From Chara braunii (lineage: Eukaryota > Streptophyta > Charophyceae > Charales > Characeae), in NCBI GenBank assembly GCA_003427395.1, contig BFEA01000013.1, forward strand, positions 2,580,435-2,644,434: a stretch of DNA of 64,000 nucleotides, read 5' to 3'. Below are positions 54,157 to 64,000 of this stretch, piece after piece (within the stretch, counting starts at the first letter, position 1; the number at the start of each line of letters is the position of its first letter). The notes under the pieces were generated by a model that was not told the origin of the DNA, made no database searches, and worked only from the letters and a program-made list of their open reading frames with translations. The translations under genes were made by a program, and so were the position numbers.

Positions 54157-54887
54157 ATACAGTCCCCTGGCCCAATGTGGACTGGACTCCTAATCAAAAG
54201 TGAAAAAAATTGACATTTCCCCCAAACAATTTAATTACGAAAATAATCAATAATTAATAAGAACGATGAATAATAATTAATTAAGAATCGTTAATCAATA
54301 ACATTTAATAATTATCAATAACGAATTTTAAATTGTCGGCCGATTAGGTGTCCTTTGAGATCACCTATGGTCCGGGAGTTCACCGTTGTTAGTGAACTTC
54401 CCGGAAGTTGAAGTTCTCAGGTAAGCGATTCCTAACAGTCTGCCAAACGAAAAAATAATCTCGGATAGTTAGGAAAAGAGAAAAACACTCGAATCTTCGA
54501 AACACGTGAAATTTCGGGAATTTCAACCTAACAGAGTCCGATTTTCAGAAGGCCGAAGTCCGCATTCGGAAATTCACAATTAGGGAAAAAAAAAAAAAAA
54601 AAAAAAAAACACCGCGAAATTTTCGGATTCCAACCCTAATTCCCCACAATTTCGCGGAATTTCTGGTTTTACGGTTCCAAAAACGCGAATTTTTCCCCAA
54701 AGTAAAAACCAAAACTGTTATCGCAACCCTAATTCAATACCGGATTAAAACAGAATACCGAATTAAAACAGAATACCGAATTAAAACCGAATACTGGATT
54801 AAAACAGAATTTCGAAAATAGAATTTTGCATAGTAATGCAGAACTGATTTGGAAAAACGAATAATGCTAATTGAGCAATCTATTCCT
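54157..54887 (-). other. Element E leader, AT-rich
   Basis: Non-coding. It has an AATTAATAA-rich stretch (54225-54330), a poly-A run of about 27 (54583-54609), AATTTCGCGGAATTTC-type words, and an 18-bp tandem repeat at 54743-54815 (GATTAAAACAGAATACCG, about four units). Confidence 0.8.
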
Positions 54888-55744
54888 GTGGACATGAGTC
54901 ACCAATGTCGGAGGCACAGAATCCCAATGTAACCGATGCCCAATCTGTGATGCCACTAGGTATAAATCCCAATGTCTCCAATGTCTCGAAACCAGGTAAG
55001 TGTCTCAGCCTCCTATTACCGAAGTCCAAACACTGGTCTCTGTCCAACTCGTATCTCAGTGTCCAATCTGAAGAAGAATAAGTCTGAAGAAGAAGAGAAG
55101 AAGAAGAAGAAGAAGAAGAAGAAGTCTGAAGAAGAAGAAGAGGAAGATGGAGAGGGGCAGAGGAGGAAGGTGGAGATGGTGAGGCAGGGAGGAGGTGTGT
55201 GTGCCTCACTCCCGGATTCGTGCCCGACTCTTACCTGCAGGTGCAAGGTGGCGCCTTGGAGCTGTCGAAGATCCGCGACTTCAACCCGGAGCTATGGCGC
55301 TGCACAGGTAAGTCGGTGAGTGCCTCCTTCTATCACCTCTACTCGCCAGTCAGCACGAAATAGCGCTGCTGCGCTCGGAGCTGCGCTAATCCCAAATTAG
55401 CGCAGCGCTGCTCCTAGCTGCCGCTGTTCCAAGATGTGGGAATGGCCACTGGACCGGCCTAAGTACCGTCCGGCGGCCGGTCGACCTTGATGCTGGCCTC
55501 CTGCGCCGTGGGCTGAACCGTCGAACTGACCATTCAGCTCAGACCGGCGGGCGGCAGCCTCAAGAGCGCCGCCAGGCCCAAACGGTCATGTCGTTTGGGC
55601 CAACCCGGGTCTGCTAGGCGCTGAGGCGCCAACCGGTGGCCTAACAGGGCCTACTGGGGGTAAAGGGCCTGGCTTTTGGCGAGGCCGGCCTGGGTACACC
55701 CTGAACCGGTATGTCGGGCCTGTGAAGGCCCGTTTGAAGTCGCA
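54888..55744 (-). mobile_element. Element E 5' LTR
   Basis: Pairs with 47468-48339, with scattered substitutions. The outer end is GAAGTCGCA (55744). It contains a GAAGAA tract at 55069-55148. Confidence 0.85.
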
Positions 55745-56495
55745 GAATGTGACACTTGAACTACCACTACGCTTCTTGGACTTCTACCTATCGCGGCCGC
55801 TGAAGACCGCTTCTACCACCTACTCCAAAGGCCTGATCAAGACCGCTGCAGACCCCTTTTCAAGACACTCGGACACTTTGTTCCTACATGAGATTCTGCC
55901 TCCGATTCCTTCGGACACACCAGCCCTTGCATCCTGAACAAACATTTTCATTTTTATTTTTCCTGACTTTGACAACCCTGTAGAACATCATTAGCAGATC
56001 CTTGTTTCCCTAACCATTGTTCCTCGTACCCACTAGAACATCAATAGACATCCCCTGTTCCCCTGACCATTGTTTCCCTTACCCACTACAACATCAATAG
56101 AAATACCCTGTTTCCCTGAACACCGTTTCCCTTACGCAGTAGAACATAAATAGAAGTTCCCTGTTCCCTGAACCCTGTTCCCCCTTAACCTATAGCAAAC
56201 CATGCAGTCCCCTTAGTTCATCAGTAGGACTACCCTGCTCCCTGCCGTCCCTTTAGTTCATTTGTACGACTACCCTGTTCCCTGCAACCCCCCCTAGGTC
56301 ATCAGTAGGACAACTCTGTTCACCAGTACCAAACCCTGTTTCCTCTTACTCCCGCAGCCCATGCCACCCACATTATATGCCTCTTCCATTTCGACTTGTT
56401 CACCAGTGATCGGCCCTGTCCCGTCCTTCACAGATTTCAGCATTGTTTCGTGATTTTTGGCAGCCGGGACGTTGCCTTCTAGAGGGAGGGGATAG
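55745..56495 (+). mobile_element. 3' end of an F-type element, with minisatellite
   Basis: Contains a degenerate minisatellite (about 55965-56340) of units like CCCTGTTTCCCTGA...AGAACATCAATAG (about 60 bp), then CCCTGTTCCCTGC...TTCATCAGTAGGACTA (about 46 bp). It ends with a polypurine tract, AGAGGGAGGGGATAG (56481-56495), directly before LTR F. That is the layout of the 3' end of an LTR element, so LTR F has element sequence on both sides. The short frame 55722-55937 is not convincing. Confidence 0.6.
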
Positions 56496-57946
56496 TGTTA
56501 CGGACTCCGCCAGGGCTCGATCCCTGGTCTATCTTTTTGCTGTTTCGGCTGCATCCCGTTTTCGGCGTGGCACCCTTATTCCAAACCCCTCCTTTGGTAC
56601 CGTAGGATTTTGGACAACTGGCGCCATGCTGCAATTCGGGCGCTACTTTCAAATACCGCATTTTTCAGTTCTGCCCTCGGGACCTTTGCAGAAATGCCCC
56701 TGGTACCGTACGTGTCACCAGTACTTATACCGGCTCCCGTACGGTATGGGGACCAATCTCGTACCAGTTTTCTGCTGCTGTACTCGTACTCAGTGTGACT
56801 TGCTGTTTCGGCATTCGGATTCCAAGACTTCGACTTTGTGCCTTGCCACTGTGTCTGCGTCCGACCCTCAGTCGTGTCGAGTGAGTGAGTGTGTGTGTGT
56901 GTGGTGCTCTCACTCTCCCCCTCTCTCTCTCCTCTCCGTCGGCTCTCCCTCAGCCTCACGCCCGTCACAGGTAGTCTTCAATTCGGCAGCAGCACTCCGG
57001 AGGAGCGCTGCAGGAGTAGTAGGAGCGTTAGCAGTAGTCTTCAGCGCTGGGCGCTAGTAGCGTTAGCTGTAGTCTTCAGTGCTGGGCGTCATAGCAGCTA
57101 GAGTAGTACTAGAGAGAGAGAGAGAGAGATTGGGCGAGGCCAGAGGGACTTACCTGCAGCACCATTGCTCCAGCTTCGTCTTTGAGGTATCTGCAGCACA
57201 GCGCCATCGTCACAAGTTAGTACCTGGCACATGAGAGAGAGTTCTTCTTCTTCCTCTTCTCAGTCCACCATCTCCTTCTCACCCTCTCGCTATCTGACTT
57301 CACTGCATCAGCAGAGTACGAGGGAGAGAGAGAGAGCTTGGTGACATTTGGATCGAGACTCGACGTTGGACTTCAGACATTTTGAAGAGGGATTATTTGG
57401 GACTTGTAACGAGACTTGGTGTTGACGACTTTCCCATCTCCCCCTTCCTCTTCTTCGTCTGATCNACTTTCCCATCTCCCCCTTCCTCTTCTTCGTCTGA
57501 TCCCCTCCTCTTCATCTGTGTATGTCTGGACCTGGCGCCTCTTTCCTGTGTATAGCGGCAGGCCCCTTCACACCTTGTGATGAGCATGATGCATGTTTCG
57601 TCTGCGTTGAAACATGGATTGGGCTAGTCATTAGTACTCTAGCATTCTGCTTCGCTATCTTGTACTGCATGAAAACGGTCACTCCCGGTCAGGTCAGGAC
57701 TTGTATCTAAATCTTCCACTGCGCTATAAAACACCATTTTTTATGTATCGGAATGCACATTGCTTGTTGAGATTCCACTTGCACTGCATTGTCCATTCAG
57801 TCCTTTTTATCACATTGCGGATCCTCGGTTTATATGTACATCGGCCAACTGGGCATGTAACAGTGCACTGCATTGTCCATGCAGTCCTTTTTATCACATT
57901 GTGGATCCTCGGTTTATATGTACATCGGCCAACTGGGCATGTAACA
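56496..57946 (+). mobile_element. LTR of element F
   Basis: TGTTACGGACTCC...GCATGTAACA, with a perfect 6-bp terminal inverted repeat TGTTAC/GTAACA, 1451 bp. A TATAAAA word is at 57725. The last 84 bp are duplicated. There are GA tracts at 57110-57129 and about 57325, a duplicated 37-bp stretch near 57427-57500 (ACTTTCCCATCTCCCCCTTC) and one N at 57465. The frame 56443-57057 crosses the LTR start and is not a gene. Confidence 0.85.
57725..57731 (+). promoter_or_regulatory. TATA-like motif in LTR F
   Basis: CTATAAAACA sits about 220 bp before the LTR end, a plausible place for an LTR promoter. No functional proof. Confidence 0.35.
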
Positions 57947-57948
57947 GT
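57781..57948 (+). repeat. 84-bp tandem duplication at the LTR F 3' end
   Basis: GCACTGCATTGTCCAT at 57781 recurs at 57865. Both units end GGGCATGTAACAGT, so the LTR terminus sequence is present twice and only the outer copy adjoins the primer site. Confidence 0.92.
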
Positions 57949-57960
57949 TGGTATCAGAGC
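57949..57960 (+). other. Primer binding site of element F
   Basis: TGGTATCAGAGC two bases after the LTR end: exact initiator-Met type. Confidence 0.92.
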
Positions 57961-58690
57961 ACGGCACGTGAATCAAGACAACCTGATCTGACACGTGTAC
58001 CGGGACTAGGTAGCTGATTAGTCTTGATTGATTGATTAGAGCACACTAGTTAGCCCCCAAAATCATGATTTTGACCTCACTGCCGAAATTCAAAATTTTT
58101 TTCTTTTCTTGGATTTTGTTTTCCTGCTATATCTGTTGTGGAAAATCGCAATAGCCCAACATCTGAAATTTCCGTTTTCGTCTTCTTCTGAAAATCCGAA
58201 ATTTCGTCGGTGGAAATCCGGAATGTCTTTTTCTCGAAAATTTCGATCTCCTTTTGCAATTTCCCGTTATTTGGAAATTCAGAATATTTTTTTCCGAAAC
58301 TCGTTTTTCTGAAAACAATACGGGAATTTCCTCTTGCAGTACCATTTTCCAAACTGCGAATACTCTCATCTGAGTAAGTTCGATTACTTGTTCTATGATT
58401 TTCACTACCTTATAACCATTGGGAGTCTGAAGATCGAAAAATTTTCTCATTGATAATTTCGCACGTCAAGGGAGGTTGAGAGACCTACTGAACTTGCAAA
58501 ACTCGGGATTTTTATTTTCTCAATTTTTTTTTTGCAAAGTTCAAACTTTTCTTTTTTTGATTAGTGGCTCCTTATGTGGGCAATTTATCCCACCCACTCC
58601 TCCCCACCTATGTTGTTGCCCCCTCTGGTCTTACCTTCTCTATCTGTCTTCGGGTACCCCCTGCGGCGGCATTGGTGAGTTGCGATGTGA
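57961..58690 (+). other. Element F leader, AT-rich
   Basis: Non-coding, with GAAATTC, GGAAATTC and GAAAATCCGAAATTTC words like the leaders of B and E. Confidence 0.75.
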
Positions 58691-58872
58691 GCAGGCCACG
58701 TCAGCAGACCATGTCAGCAGGCCATGTCGGCAAGCCACGTCAGCAGGCCACGGTAGCAGACCACGTCAGCAGGCCACATCAGCAGGACATGTCAGTAGGA
58801 CACGTCAGCAGGCCACGTCAGCCGACAGCAGTGCCACGTCAGCAGCAGGCAGTACCACGTCAGCAGGCCCCC
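58691..58872 (+). repeat. Degenerate 15-bp repeat CCACGTCAGCAGGCC before F gag
   Basis: About 12 units of CCACGTCAGCAGRCC and variants. Each contains CCACGTCA, the complement of TGACGTGG. The same motif in the other orientation is scattered through element G. Confidence 0.9.
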
Positions 58873-58909
58873 AGCCTGGTCTATGCTTTTGCGCTCGCAA
58901 ACAGCTGTC

Positions 58910-60397
58910 ATGGACCAGAAGTCCGGGGAAACGGACGAGGCCTATCAGCCCCGGATGCTGCTTCTGATTACCGAAGCTAAGCGACGGTCGGATGCAGTAG
59001 CAGCCGCAGCAAAACAGAAGGCAGAGGACTCCGAGAAGGCACGTCTGTTGGCAATTGAATAGTAGCGCTAGCACTACGAGGCAGCAGCAAAGGCTGCCGA
59101 TGAAGAATGAGTCCAACGTCGCGAGAAGATATTCAGCGGAGAGCAAGCTTTGCTCACAGTGGCGGGCCGAGGCCGAGAATGGCAAGATGGAAGACAGTGA
59201 AAACAAGATCGCTCTATTCCTGTCCCATCTCACGGACCTCCTGGCAACATGCATTACACAGCACGAGGACATCCACAGCCTCGAGGACGCGTTGAGTCCA
59301 CGGCCGCCTCCGACAACTGGAGCAGCAACTTGTCGCCGCCCCCGATGCCAGCTCTTCCAACACCTCCGATCGCCTCGAGGCATTGGAGATTGACGTCGGC
59401 TCCCTCAAGGATGGTGTGCAATTACAGTAAACCGCAACGCGACAGTTGGAGCAGCGGATCTGTAGTGTCGCCAACCACTCGAGCTCGGAACCGCACGAGA
59501 CAGCTCCAAAGTTCGATGGGCAGGAGATCTTTTGCGACTCGAAGAAGACAGATCCGATTTCATGGTTCTGCAAGTTCGAGCTCACGTTACAGCTACACTA
59601 CGTCGAATAAAACAAGCACCACGGACACTTACACTCCTGCTCGGGGGGCGCGTGCCAAGCATGGTTGGACAATTTCTTGTCCATGTACGCAGTGGTAGCT
59701 GTCGACTTGCATACCAAGATCAGCTAGGATGATCTAAAGGCGACATTGCATAAGCGGTTCCAAGTGGAGCCGTCGGAGATCAAGGCAACGGACAAGCTGA
59801 TGGTCTTCAAACAAGGCACGCTGCCGAGTGTTGATTGGATTGCCGAGTACCAACGCTTGACATACTTCCCAGGCATTCAAATGGGCTTCAAAGCCATCAA
59901 ACACTGCTTCATCTCGAGGTCGTGTCCGGCGTTGGGCGATGCCTTGACTCACGTCGAGGACACCCTGACGACACCGACAAAACTTTTTGACAAGGCCACG
60001 CAGATTATTGTCACGAACAAGGAGGCCAAGAATCTCTCGCGTTCGTTTGCGCCAGGCTCGGGCAGAGATCAGCATCGACCGAAAGTGGTCGTGGTCGCGG
60101 CGGCAACGCCAAATGACCAAACTAGCGAGGCCGTGTCTGCCAATGAAGGGGACAGACTCGCAGCCGCCCGAGAAGGTGGCCGTCCCGGCAAAGGCCGAGG
60201 ACGCGGCAAGGCGAAGACAAACACCGCATCTAGCCCCGGGGCCCGGCGCAGCAGCTCCAGCCCCATGGTCCCACTTTGGTCTCTTCGAAACAGCGTACAA
60301 AGCACGCGCGAGATTCCACTATTGCCTATGGTGCAACAACGATCTCCATGAGACAGTGGCCTGCCAGTCGAAAGGCAAGGGCAAATCGGGAAACTGA
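58910..60397 (+). pseudogene. Element F gag (broken, intact CCHC knuckle)
   Basis: ATG at 58910 opens MDQKSGETDEAYQPRMLLLI, aligned with B (MEQQTGETPEAYEARML). The frame stops at 59060 after an Ala/Lys/Glu-rich stretch. Later frames give ISWFCKFELTLQLHYV-like sequence, ACQAWLDNFL, KATLHKRFQVEPSEIKATDKL (59740-59800), then WIAEYQRLTYFPGIQ and KHCFISRSCPALGDAL (59746-60351). A basic Arg/Gly/Lys part (GRPGKGRGRGKAK) precedes the knuckle YCLWCNNDLHETVAC (60317-60361), a perfect C-x2-C-x4-H-x4-C. It ends GKSGN and stop at 60397. Several frame changes. Confidence 0.85.
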
Positions 60398-61440
60398 GCA
60401 TCGTCGGGAGTGACTCAACGACACTCTCGACGCCTTCGGAACCGGTCACTTCGCGGGTGACCGCCCTTCGTTCCGAGGCACATGCGGAAGTCGATAGTCC
60501 TCCTCTTCTTTATTCTTTTGAGGACTATGCTGCCCGACTCGTTCCTACGTTGGGTACTCATGCCAAGGACAAGACGTGTGTGCGGCATCTTCTCCGTCCG
60601 GCAGCGGCGACTTATCGTCTTCAAGTGGTTCTTCACGGGATTCGGTGTGCGAGTTCAACATAGAGGTATTGGACCCGCTCACATCCGGGGATTTCACATG
60701 GCTTCCTCTCCCGACCACGGGCCACTTGCCGGGACCGCAATGCGCAGCACTATGCGCTCATCTTCACACGTACTTATCCTTCTATGCACCACCAACTTCG
60801 CCGACGGATGACGAAGTCGCGGTGGGGGACATCCTTGCGTATGTTACCAAGGTGGCCTGCGAGTTTCGCAATCAGCGGTACAACAACAACACGCACCGCT
60901 CCTCTATGTCCGCATCCAAGTTGGGCAAGCGTCCTGCAGCGCTGTGCTGGATAGTGGAGCGTCTCGCAATTTTATGAGCCAAGCCTTTATGCAAAAGGCT
61001 GGCCTTGGTGCACAAGTTTGAAGGAAGGCAAACCCGACGGCGATCAAGTTGGCAGAGGGAAGGACGCAGCAACTTATCGGCCGCTACATCGAGGCCGTAC
61101 CAGTGTTTGTCGCACCTCATGCATGCGAACCGGTGACGTTCGACATTTTGGACAAGGGCTTCGGAATGCCTTGGCTTGCAAGTGTGGATCACACAGTCAA
61201 CTTCCATCGGTGGACTCTTACCGTTCCCGACGCCTTCGGCGCCGAAGTGTCGTGTGCTATTCCTCTTCCGCACCGTTTGATTCGGTGCCAAGTGGTTACG
61301 ACCAAGTCATTCCGGTCTACTTATGCTTACGAGCAGCCCGACGAAATCGACGTATGCTTCCTACAGACCGTTGCGGTAGCCGACTCTTCACCCACGAACT
61401 TGTCTTCGGACCCCTGTGTGGTGCGGTTGCTTGACGAACT
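60398..61440 (+). pseudogene. Element F protease and linker (broken)
   Basis: The linker (SEAHAEVDSPPLLYSFEDYAA, then EVLDPLTSGDFTWLPLPTTG in a second frame) precedes the protease domain. GQASCSAVLDSG-like sequence places the catalytic DSG at 60950-60958 (GATAGTGGA), followed by ASRNFMSQAFMQKAGL. A stop and frame change near 61018 lead to the 61049 run: EPVTFDILDKGFGMPWLASVDHTVNFHRWTLTV, where four residues of the usual DFDIILGMPWL strand are missing. DELADIFESPSGAVPD then begins the RT linker. Motifs match B and E. Confidence 0.85.
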
Positions 61441-62117
61441 CGCCGACATCTTCGAGTCACCTAGCGGTGCGGTGCCGGATCGGTCGATCTCTCACGAGAT
61501 CATTCTTGTGGCCGGTGTCGTGCCGCTGAAAGGTTGCATTTATCGCATGAGCGAGGAGGAGCTTACGGTCCTCCGCGCGCAACTCGATGATTTGTTGGAC
61601 AAGGGCTGCATCCGCCCTAGTAGCTCTCCATACGGAGTGCCAGTTCTCTTCGTACGGAAGAAGAACAAAGATCTACGATAGTGCATCGACTACCGCAAGC
61701 TCAACGTGCAAACGGTCAAGAATGCGGGGCCTCTTCCTCGCATCGACGATCTTCTTGAGCGATTGGACGGCGCGAAGTATTTTTGTAAGTCGGATTTGAA
61801 GTCGGGATATCATCAAATCTCGATCTGACCGAACGATCGTTACAAATCTGCGTTCAAGACGCGGTATGGGCATTTTGAGTGGGTGGTCGCGCCTTTTGGC
61901 CTCACCAACGCCCCGACGACCTTTCAAGCAGCAATGACCAACGAGTTCCGTGCAATGTTGGACCGGTTCGTGTTGGTCTACTTAGACGATATTCTCGTCT
62001 ATAGCTGGTCGTTGGAGGATCATCTTGAGCACCTTCGACGAGTGTTGGAAACGCTCTGCCGCGCCAAGTAGAAGGCCAACCGCGACAAGTGCGAATTTGC
62101 CTGGCAAGAGCTGGAAT
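61441..62117 (+). pseudogene. Element F reverse transcriptase, truncated by element G
   Basis: RMSEEELTVLRAQLDDLLDKGCIRPSSSPYGVPVLFVRKKNKDLR is followed by a TAG (61679-61681), then [44 protein letters not shown], a TGA, and [58 protein letters not shown] (61966-62025) keeps both catalytic aspartates. A TAG precedes KANRDKCEFAWQELE, where similarity stops at about 62117. Only three stop codons and no frameshift spoil this domain, so it is the least decayed RT in the window. RNase H and integrase are absent. Confidence 0.9.
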
Positions 62118-63144
62118 TGCAGTAACCGTGTTCAGCAGCAGACCGGGGCTCAGAACTTTGCCCCCGGTAAAAACACAGACTCTGTTGTCTGTGTTGGGCT
62201 ATGTGACCGAGACATGCCCAGCCTGAGTCTGTCGAGGAGGTTGTGTGACCGAACGCGGCACAAAGGAAATTCAACAGTTAAAGTCAACTGTAGAGTCAAA
62301 GGTACCGCGTCCAGGCCTATGGTCGGATACATTCACTTGTTGTGTGCAGTACCCAGACAACATTCAGGGCGGGAGGAATACAGTTTCTGGCCAATCTGGG
62401 CCCTCATTCACATCGAGATCTGGACGGTGCAGGACTTCAACACTCGGGGTCCAGACCCTGCATCCACGCTGCTTAAGAATTGACTTCCTGGTTGGATGGG
62501 CATTCGGTCTTGTGTCAATGCTGCACGCATTGACTTTGACATTGACGCGGCGACGCTGCAACGCTGCGACATTGCGACATTGACCTGACGCTGGCTTTAC
62601 GTTGGCATAGGAGGAGGACAGCACAACGCTGCTGGCTGGCATAGTGGCTGGCTGGCTATGGTCTTCTGGGCATGCTGACGTGGCAGCTGCCACGCGGCGT
62701 TGCTGACGTGGCCGCTGACACTGGTATATGATTGATGACGTGGCGGGCTGCGAGATTGATGATGCTGTTCTGATTCTTCGTCACTTCGGAAGGGGATCAA
62801 GACTGTGGTTATTGAGGATACGTTCCCGGTTGATGACGATACTCTCCAGTTGTTGATGTAGACAAATTGACGTGCCACGTGGCACATTGAGGAAGAACTT
62901 CAGACATTGTATTCAAACTATTGATTGATGAGGTGTTGAGGAGGAGGAGGGACCCGAAGCAGAAGTGGGTTGTTGTCTTCTTCTCTCTCCTTTGTCTATT
63001 CCCCCTCTCTCCTCCTTTGTTTGTGTATGATTCTCACCTCATTCTATCATCACACACATTGCGATTGTTTGTCATTCATCAGCAAATCGATACTCATATG
63101 GACTGGTAATGTTGACGAGTATCATCACGTCTGGGCTCATTACA
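62118..63144 (+). mobile_element. Element G 5' LTR (proposed)
   Basis: Starts at the point where F RT similarity breaks (TGCAGTAACCG) and ends CTCATTACA, three bases before a primer site. The ends form a weak inverted repeat. The start is inferred only from the break in RT and has no second copy here for comparison. It contains a 9-bp hairpin (AACACAGAC/GTCTGTGTT near 62172-62195) and, from 62678, TGACGTGG motifs. Confidence 0.6.
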
Positions 63145-63750
63145 ATTTGGTATCGGAGTAGATCTTCCGATAATGTGACAGACACGACAAGGACAAGTGG
63201 TGGCATCTACATTGAAGAGGCTGACGTGGACAAGACAGCGCACGTCAGATGCTGACGTGGCATTGACGAGGCGTTGATAATAGCGCACGTCATATGCCGA
63301 CGTGGCATCAACATGGCATTGATATTTGGAGAGCTTAGTATCGCTGACGTGGCCGGTGGATGACAGCAGATCGGAGGTTGACGTGGTAGTGTCATATTCA
63401 ATTACCTGGCTTACGTGGCGCGTTGGTACCGTTCTTGACGTGTACTCCCTCGATGATGCTGACTGGATTACGGTGCTGACGTGGCAGACAGAAGTGTTGC
63501 TGTGTTGGCACTCCAGGGGATACACGTGGCAGGTTGGAACTTCGACTTCGGGGCAGGCTGGTATTTCGATTTCAGCATACATTGCTGACGTGCACCCCAT
63601 TGATGATATTGATTAGACCTGCTGACCTGGCATACTCATCGAGTTGCTGAGTTGGCAGGCCAGGGGTGACACGTAGCAGGCACGACCGCGCCTAAGTGAG
63701 GACAACATTGTGATGACTGAAGCGGCACGACAAGAAGACTGACGTGGCTT
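62678..63750 (+). promoter_or_regulatory. Dense TGACGTGG-type motif cluster in element G
   Basis: About 15 occurrences of GACGTGG or ACGTG variants, e.g. near 62680, 62705, 62738, 62871, 63225, 63255, 63300, 63347, 63381, 63414, 63439, 63479, 63525, 63588 and 63741. Most read GCTGACGTGGC. TGACGTGG is the hybrid C-box/G-box recognised by plant bZIP factors. The cluster spans the LTR end and the leader. Between motifs the sequence is not an exact tandem repeat. Confidence 0.7.
63148..63158 (+). other. Primer binding site of element G
   Basis: TGGTATCGGAG, initiator-Met type, as in A, B and D. Confidence 0.85.
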
Positions 63751-64000
63751 TGGTGCCGAACGTCAGATTGGGTGCTGGTCACACAAGACAAAGAAGGACG
63801 AAACAACAAGAAGGGGGAAACGCTAACTATTGATTGATTTTTGTTGGCGGACTTACCTGTTGTCTGGCTGTGTTGTGTACCTNTGTACTCACTTGTGTTT
63901 GTTGATTGATCATGCTGGCCTGGAGTTGCGGTACCTGAGATAGAGTAGGATGTCATCATATTGAAAACAGAACAGCAAATAAAATTAGAAAACTTTTGTT
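63159..64000 (+). other. Element G leader, truncated by the window end
   Basis: No retroelement protein is visible. It is rich in TGACGTGG words up to 63750, then plain sequence with one N (63883). Confidence 0.6.

Larger units (their letters stand above)
47468..55744 (-). mobile_element. Element E, Ty3/gypsy chromovirus, full length
   Basis: About 8.3 kb on the minus strand. LTRs are 55744-54888 and 48339-47468, with leader, gag, protease, RT, RNase H, integrase and chromodomain between them. It has the best-preserved pol in the window, including a 491-codon RNase H-integrase frame. No target duplication is visible at the proposed ends. No initiator-Met primer site follows the 5' LTR (sequence there is AGGAATAGATTGCTC), so that end may have been trimmed. 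Confidence 0.85.

Noticed and set aside
47468-55744. Target-site duplication for element E
   Set aside because: Flanking bases (GTCG on the left, GAAT on the right) do not match. An edge may be trimmed or misplaced.
56443-57057. 204-residue frame
   Set aside because: It starts in the polypurine/3' region and crosses the LTR F start. Composition is not protein-like and no family is recognised.
5703-62117. An autonomous retrotransposon
   Set aside because: Every element has stops, frame changes or lost catalytic residues. Element E is closest, but its gag, protease and RT are broken.
1-64000. tRNA and rRNA genes
   Set aside because: No cloverleaf or conserved rRNA core was recognised by eye. 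The TGGTATC words are primer sites, not tRNA genes. A tRNAscan or Rfam search could change this.

Overview
The window is eukaryotic and made almost entirely of transposable elements. It has long non-coding stretches, (GT)n, (GA)n, (CT)n and (GAA)n microsatellites, N gaps, and many decayed Ty3/gypsy LTR retrotransposons of the chromovirus type (gag, protease, RT, RNase H, integrase, chromodomain) primed by initiator-Met tRNA (primer sites TGGTATCAGAG or TGGTATCGGAG). This fits a large repeat-rich plant or streptophyte-alga genome. A charophyte such as Chara is possible, but that is a guess from composition, not shown by any host gene. No rRNA, tRNA, CRISPR or bacterial operon was seen.

Layout. 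1-5702: non-coding flank with micro- and minisatellites. 5703-44365: a nested cluster. Element C (+) is the oldest. Its 5' LTR (5703-6220 plus 27435-27858) is split by element B (-, 6221-27434, 4-bp duplication GTGG). B's AT-rich leader is in turn split by a lone LTR (+, 13999-15250) and by element A (-, 15595-25765). A's gag carries an 824-bp terminal-inverted-repeat element (21114-21937) flanked by TTAA, and a short relative sits in C's protease region (31797-31956). C's pol is then cut by element D (+, 32053-44341, duplication CTAG). C's reading frame resumes for about eight codons after D and is lost. D keeps its gag N-terminus and a damaged pol, but the stretch between them is about 5 kb of unrelated sequence: a 25-bp minisatellite, a purine-rich block packed with short hairpins, a pyrimidine tract, and a ~92-bp satellite around a 520-bp gap.

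44366-47467 is the only stretch that might be host DNA. It holds one convincing candidate exon (44876-44956). 47468-55744 is element E (-), with the best-preserved pol, including an uninterrupted 491-residue RNase H-integrase frame. 55745-56495 is the 3' end of another element, followed by LTR F (56496-57946), a primer site and a decayed gag-pol (element F, +). F is cut inside RT by element G (+, LTR about 62118-63144), which runs off the window.

Elements A, C and D form one family (LTRs TGCGAGG...CCTTGCA; gag with CPIC-type knuckle; pol with the YNYYKQN segment). B, E and F form a second family (AT-rich leaders; gag knuckle xLWCN; RT-RNase H with TDNNPL). Every element has frameshifts, stops or lost catalytic residues, so none looks autonomous. 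Repeated tandem duplications of about 50-560 bp, inside LTRs, gag, RNase H and flanks, are a theme of the whole window.
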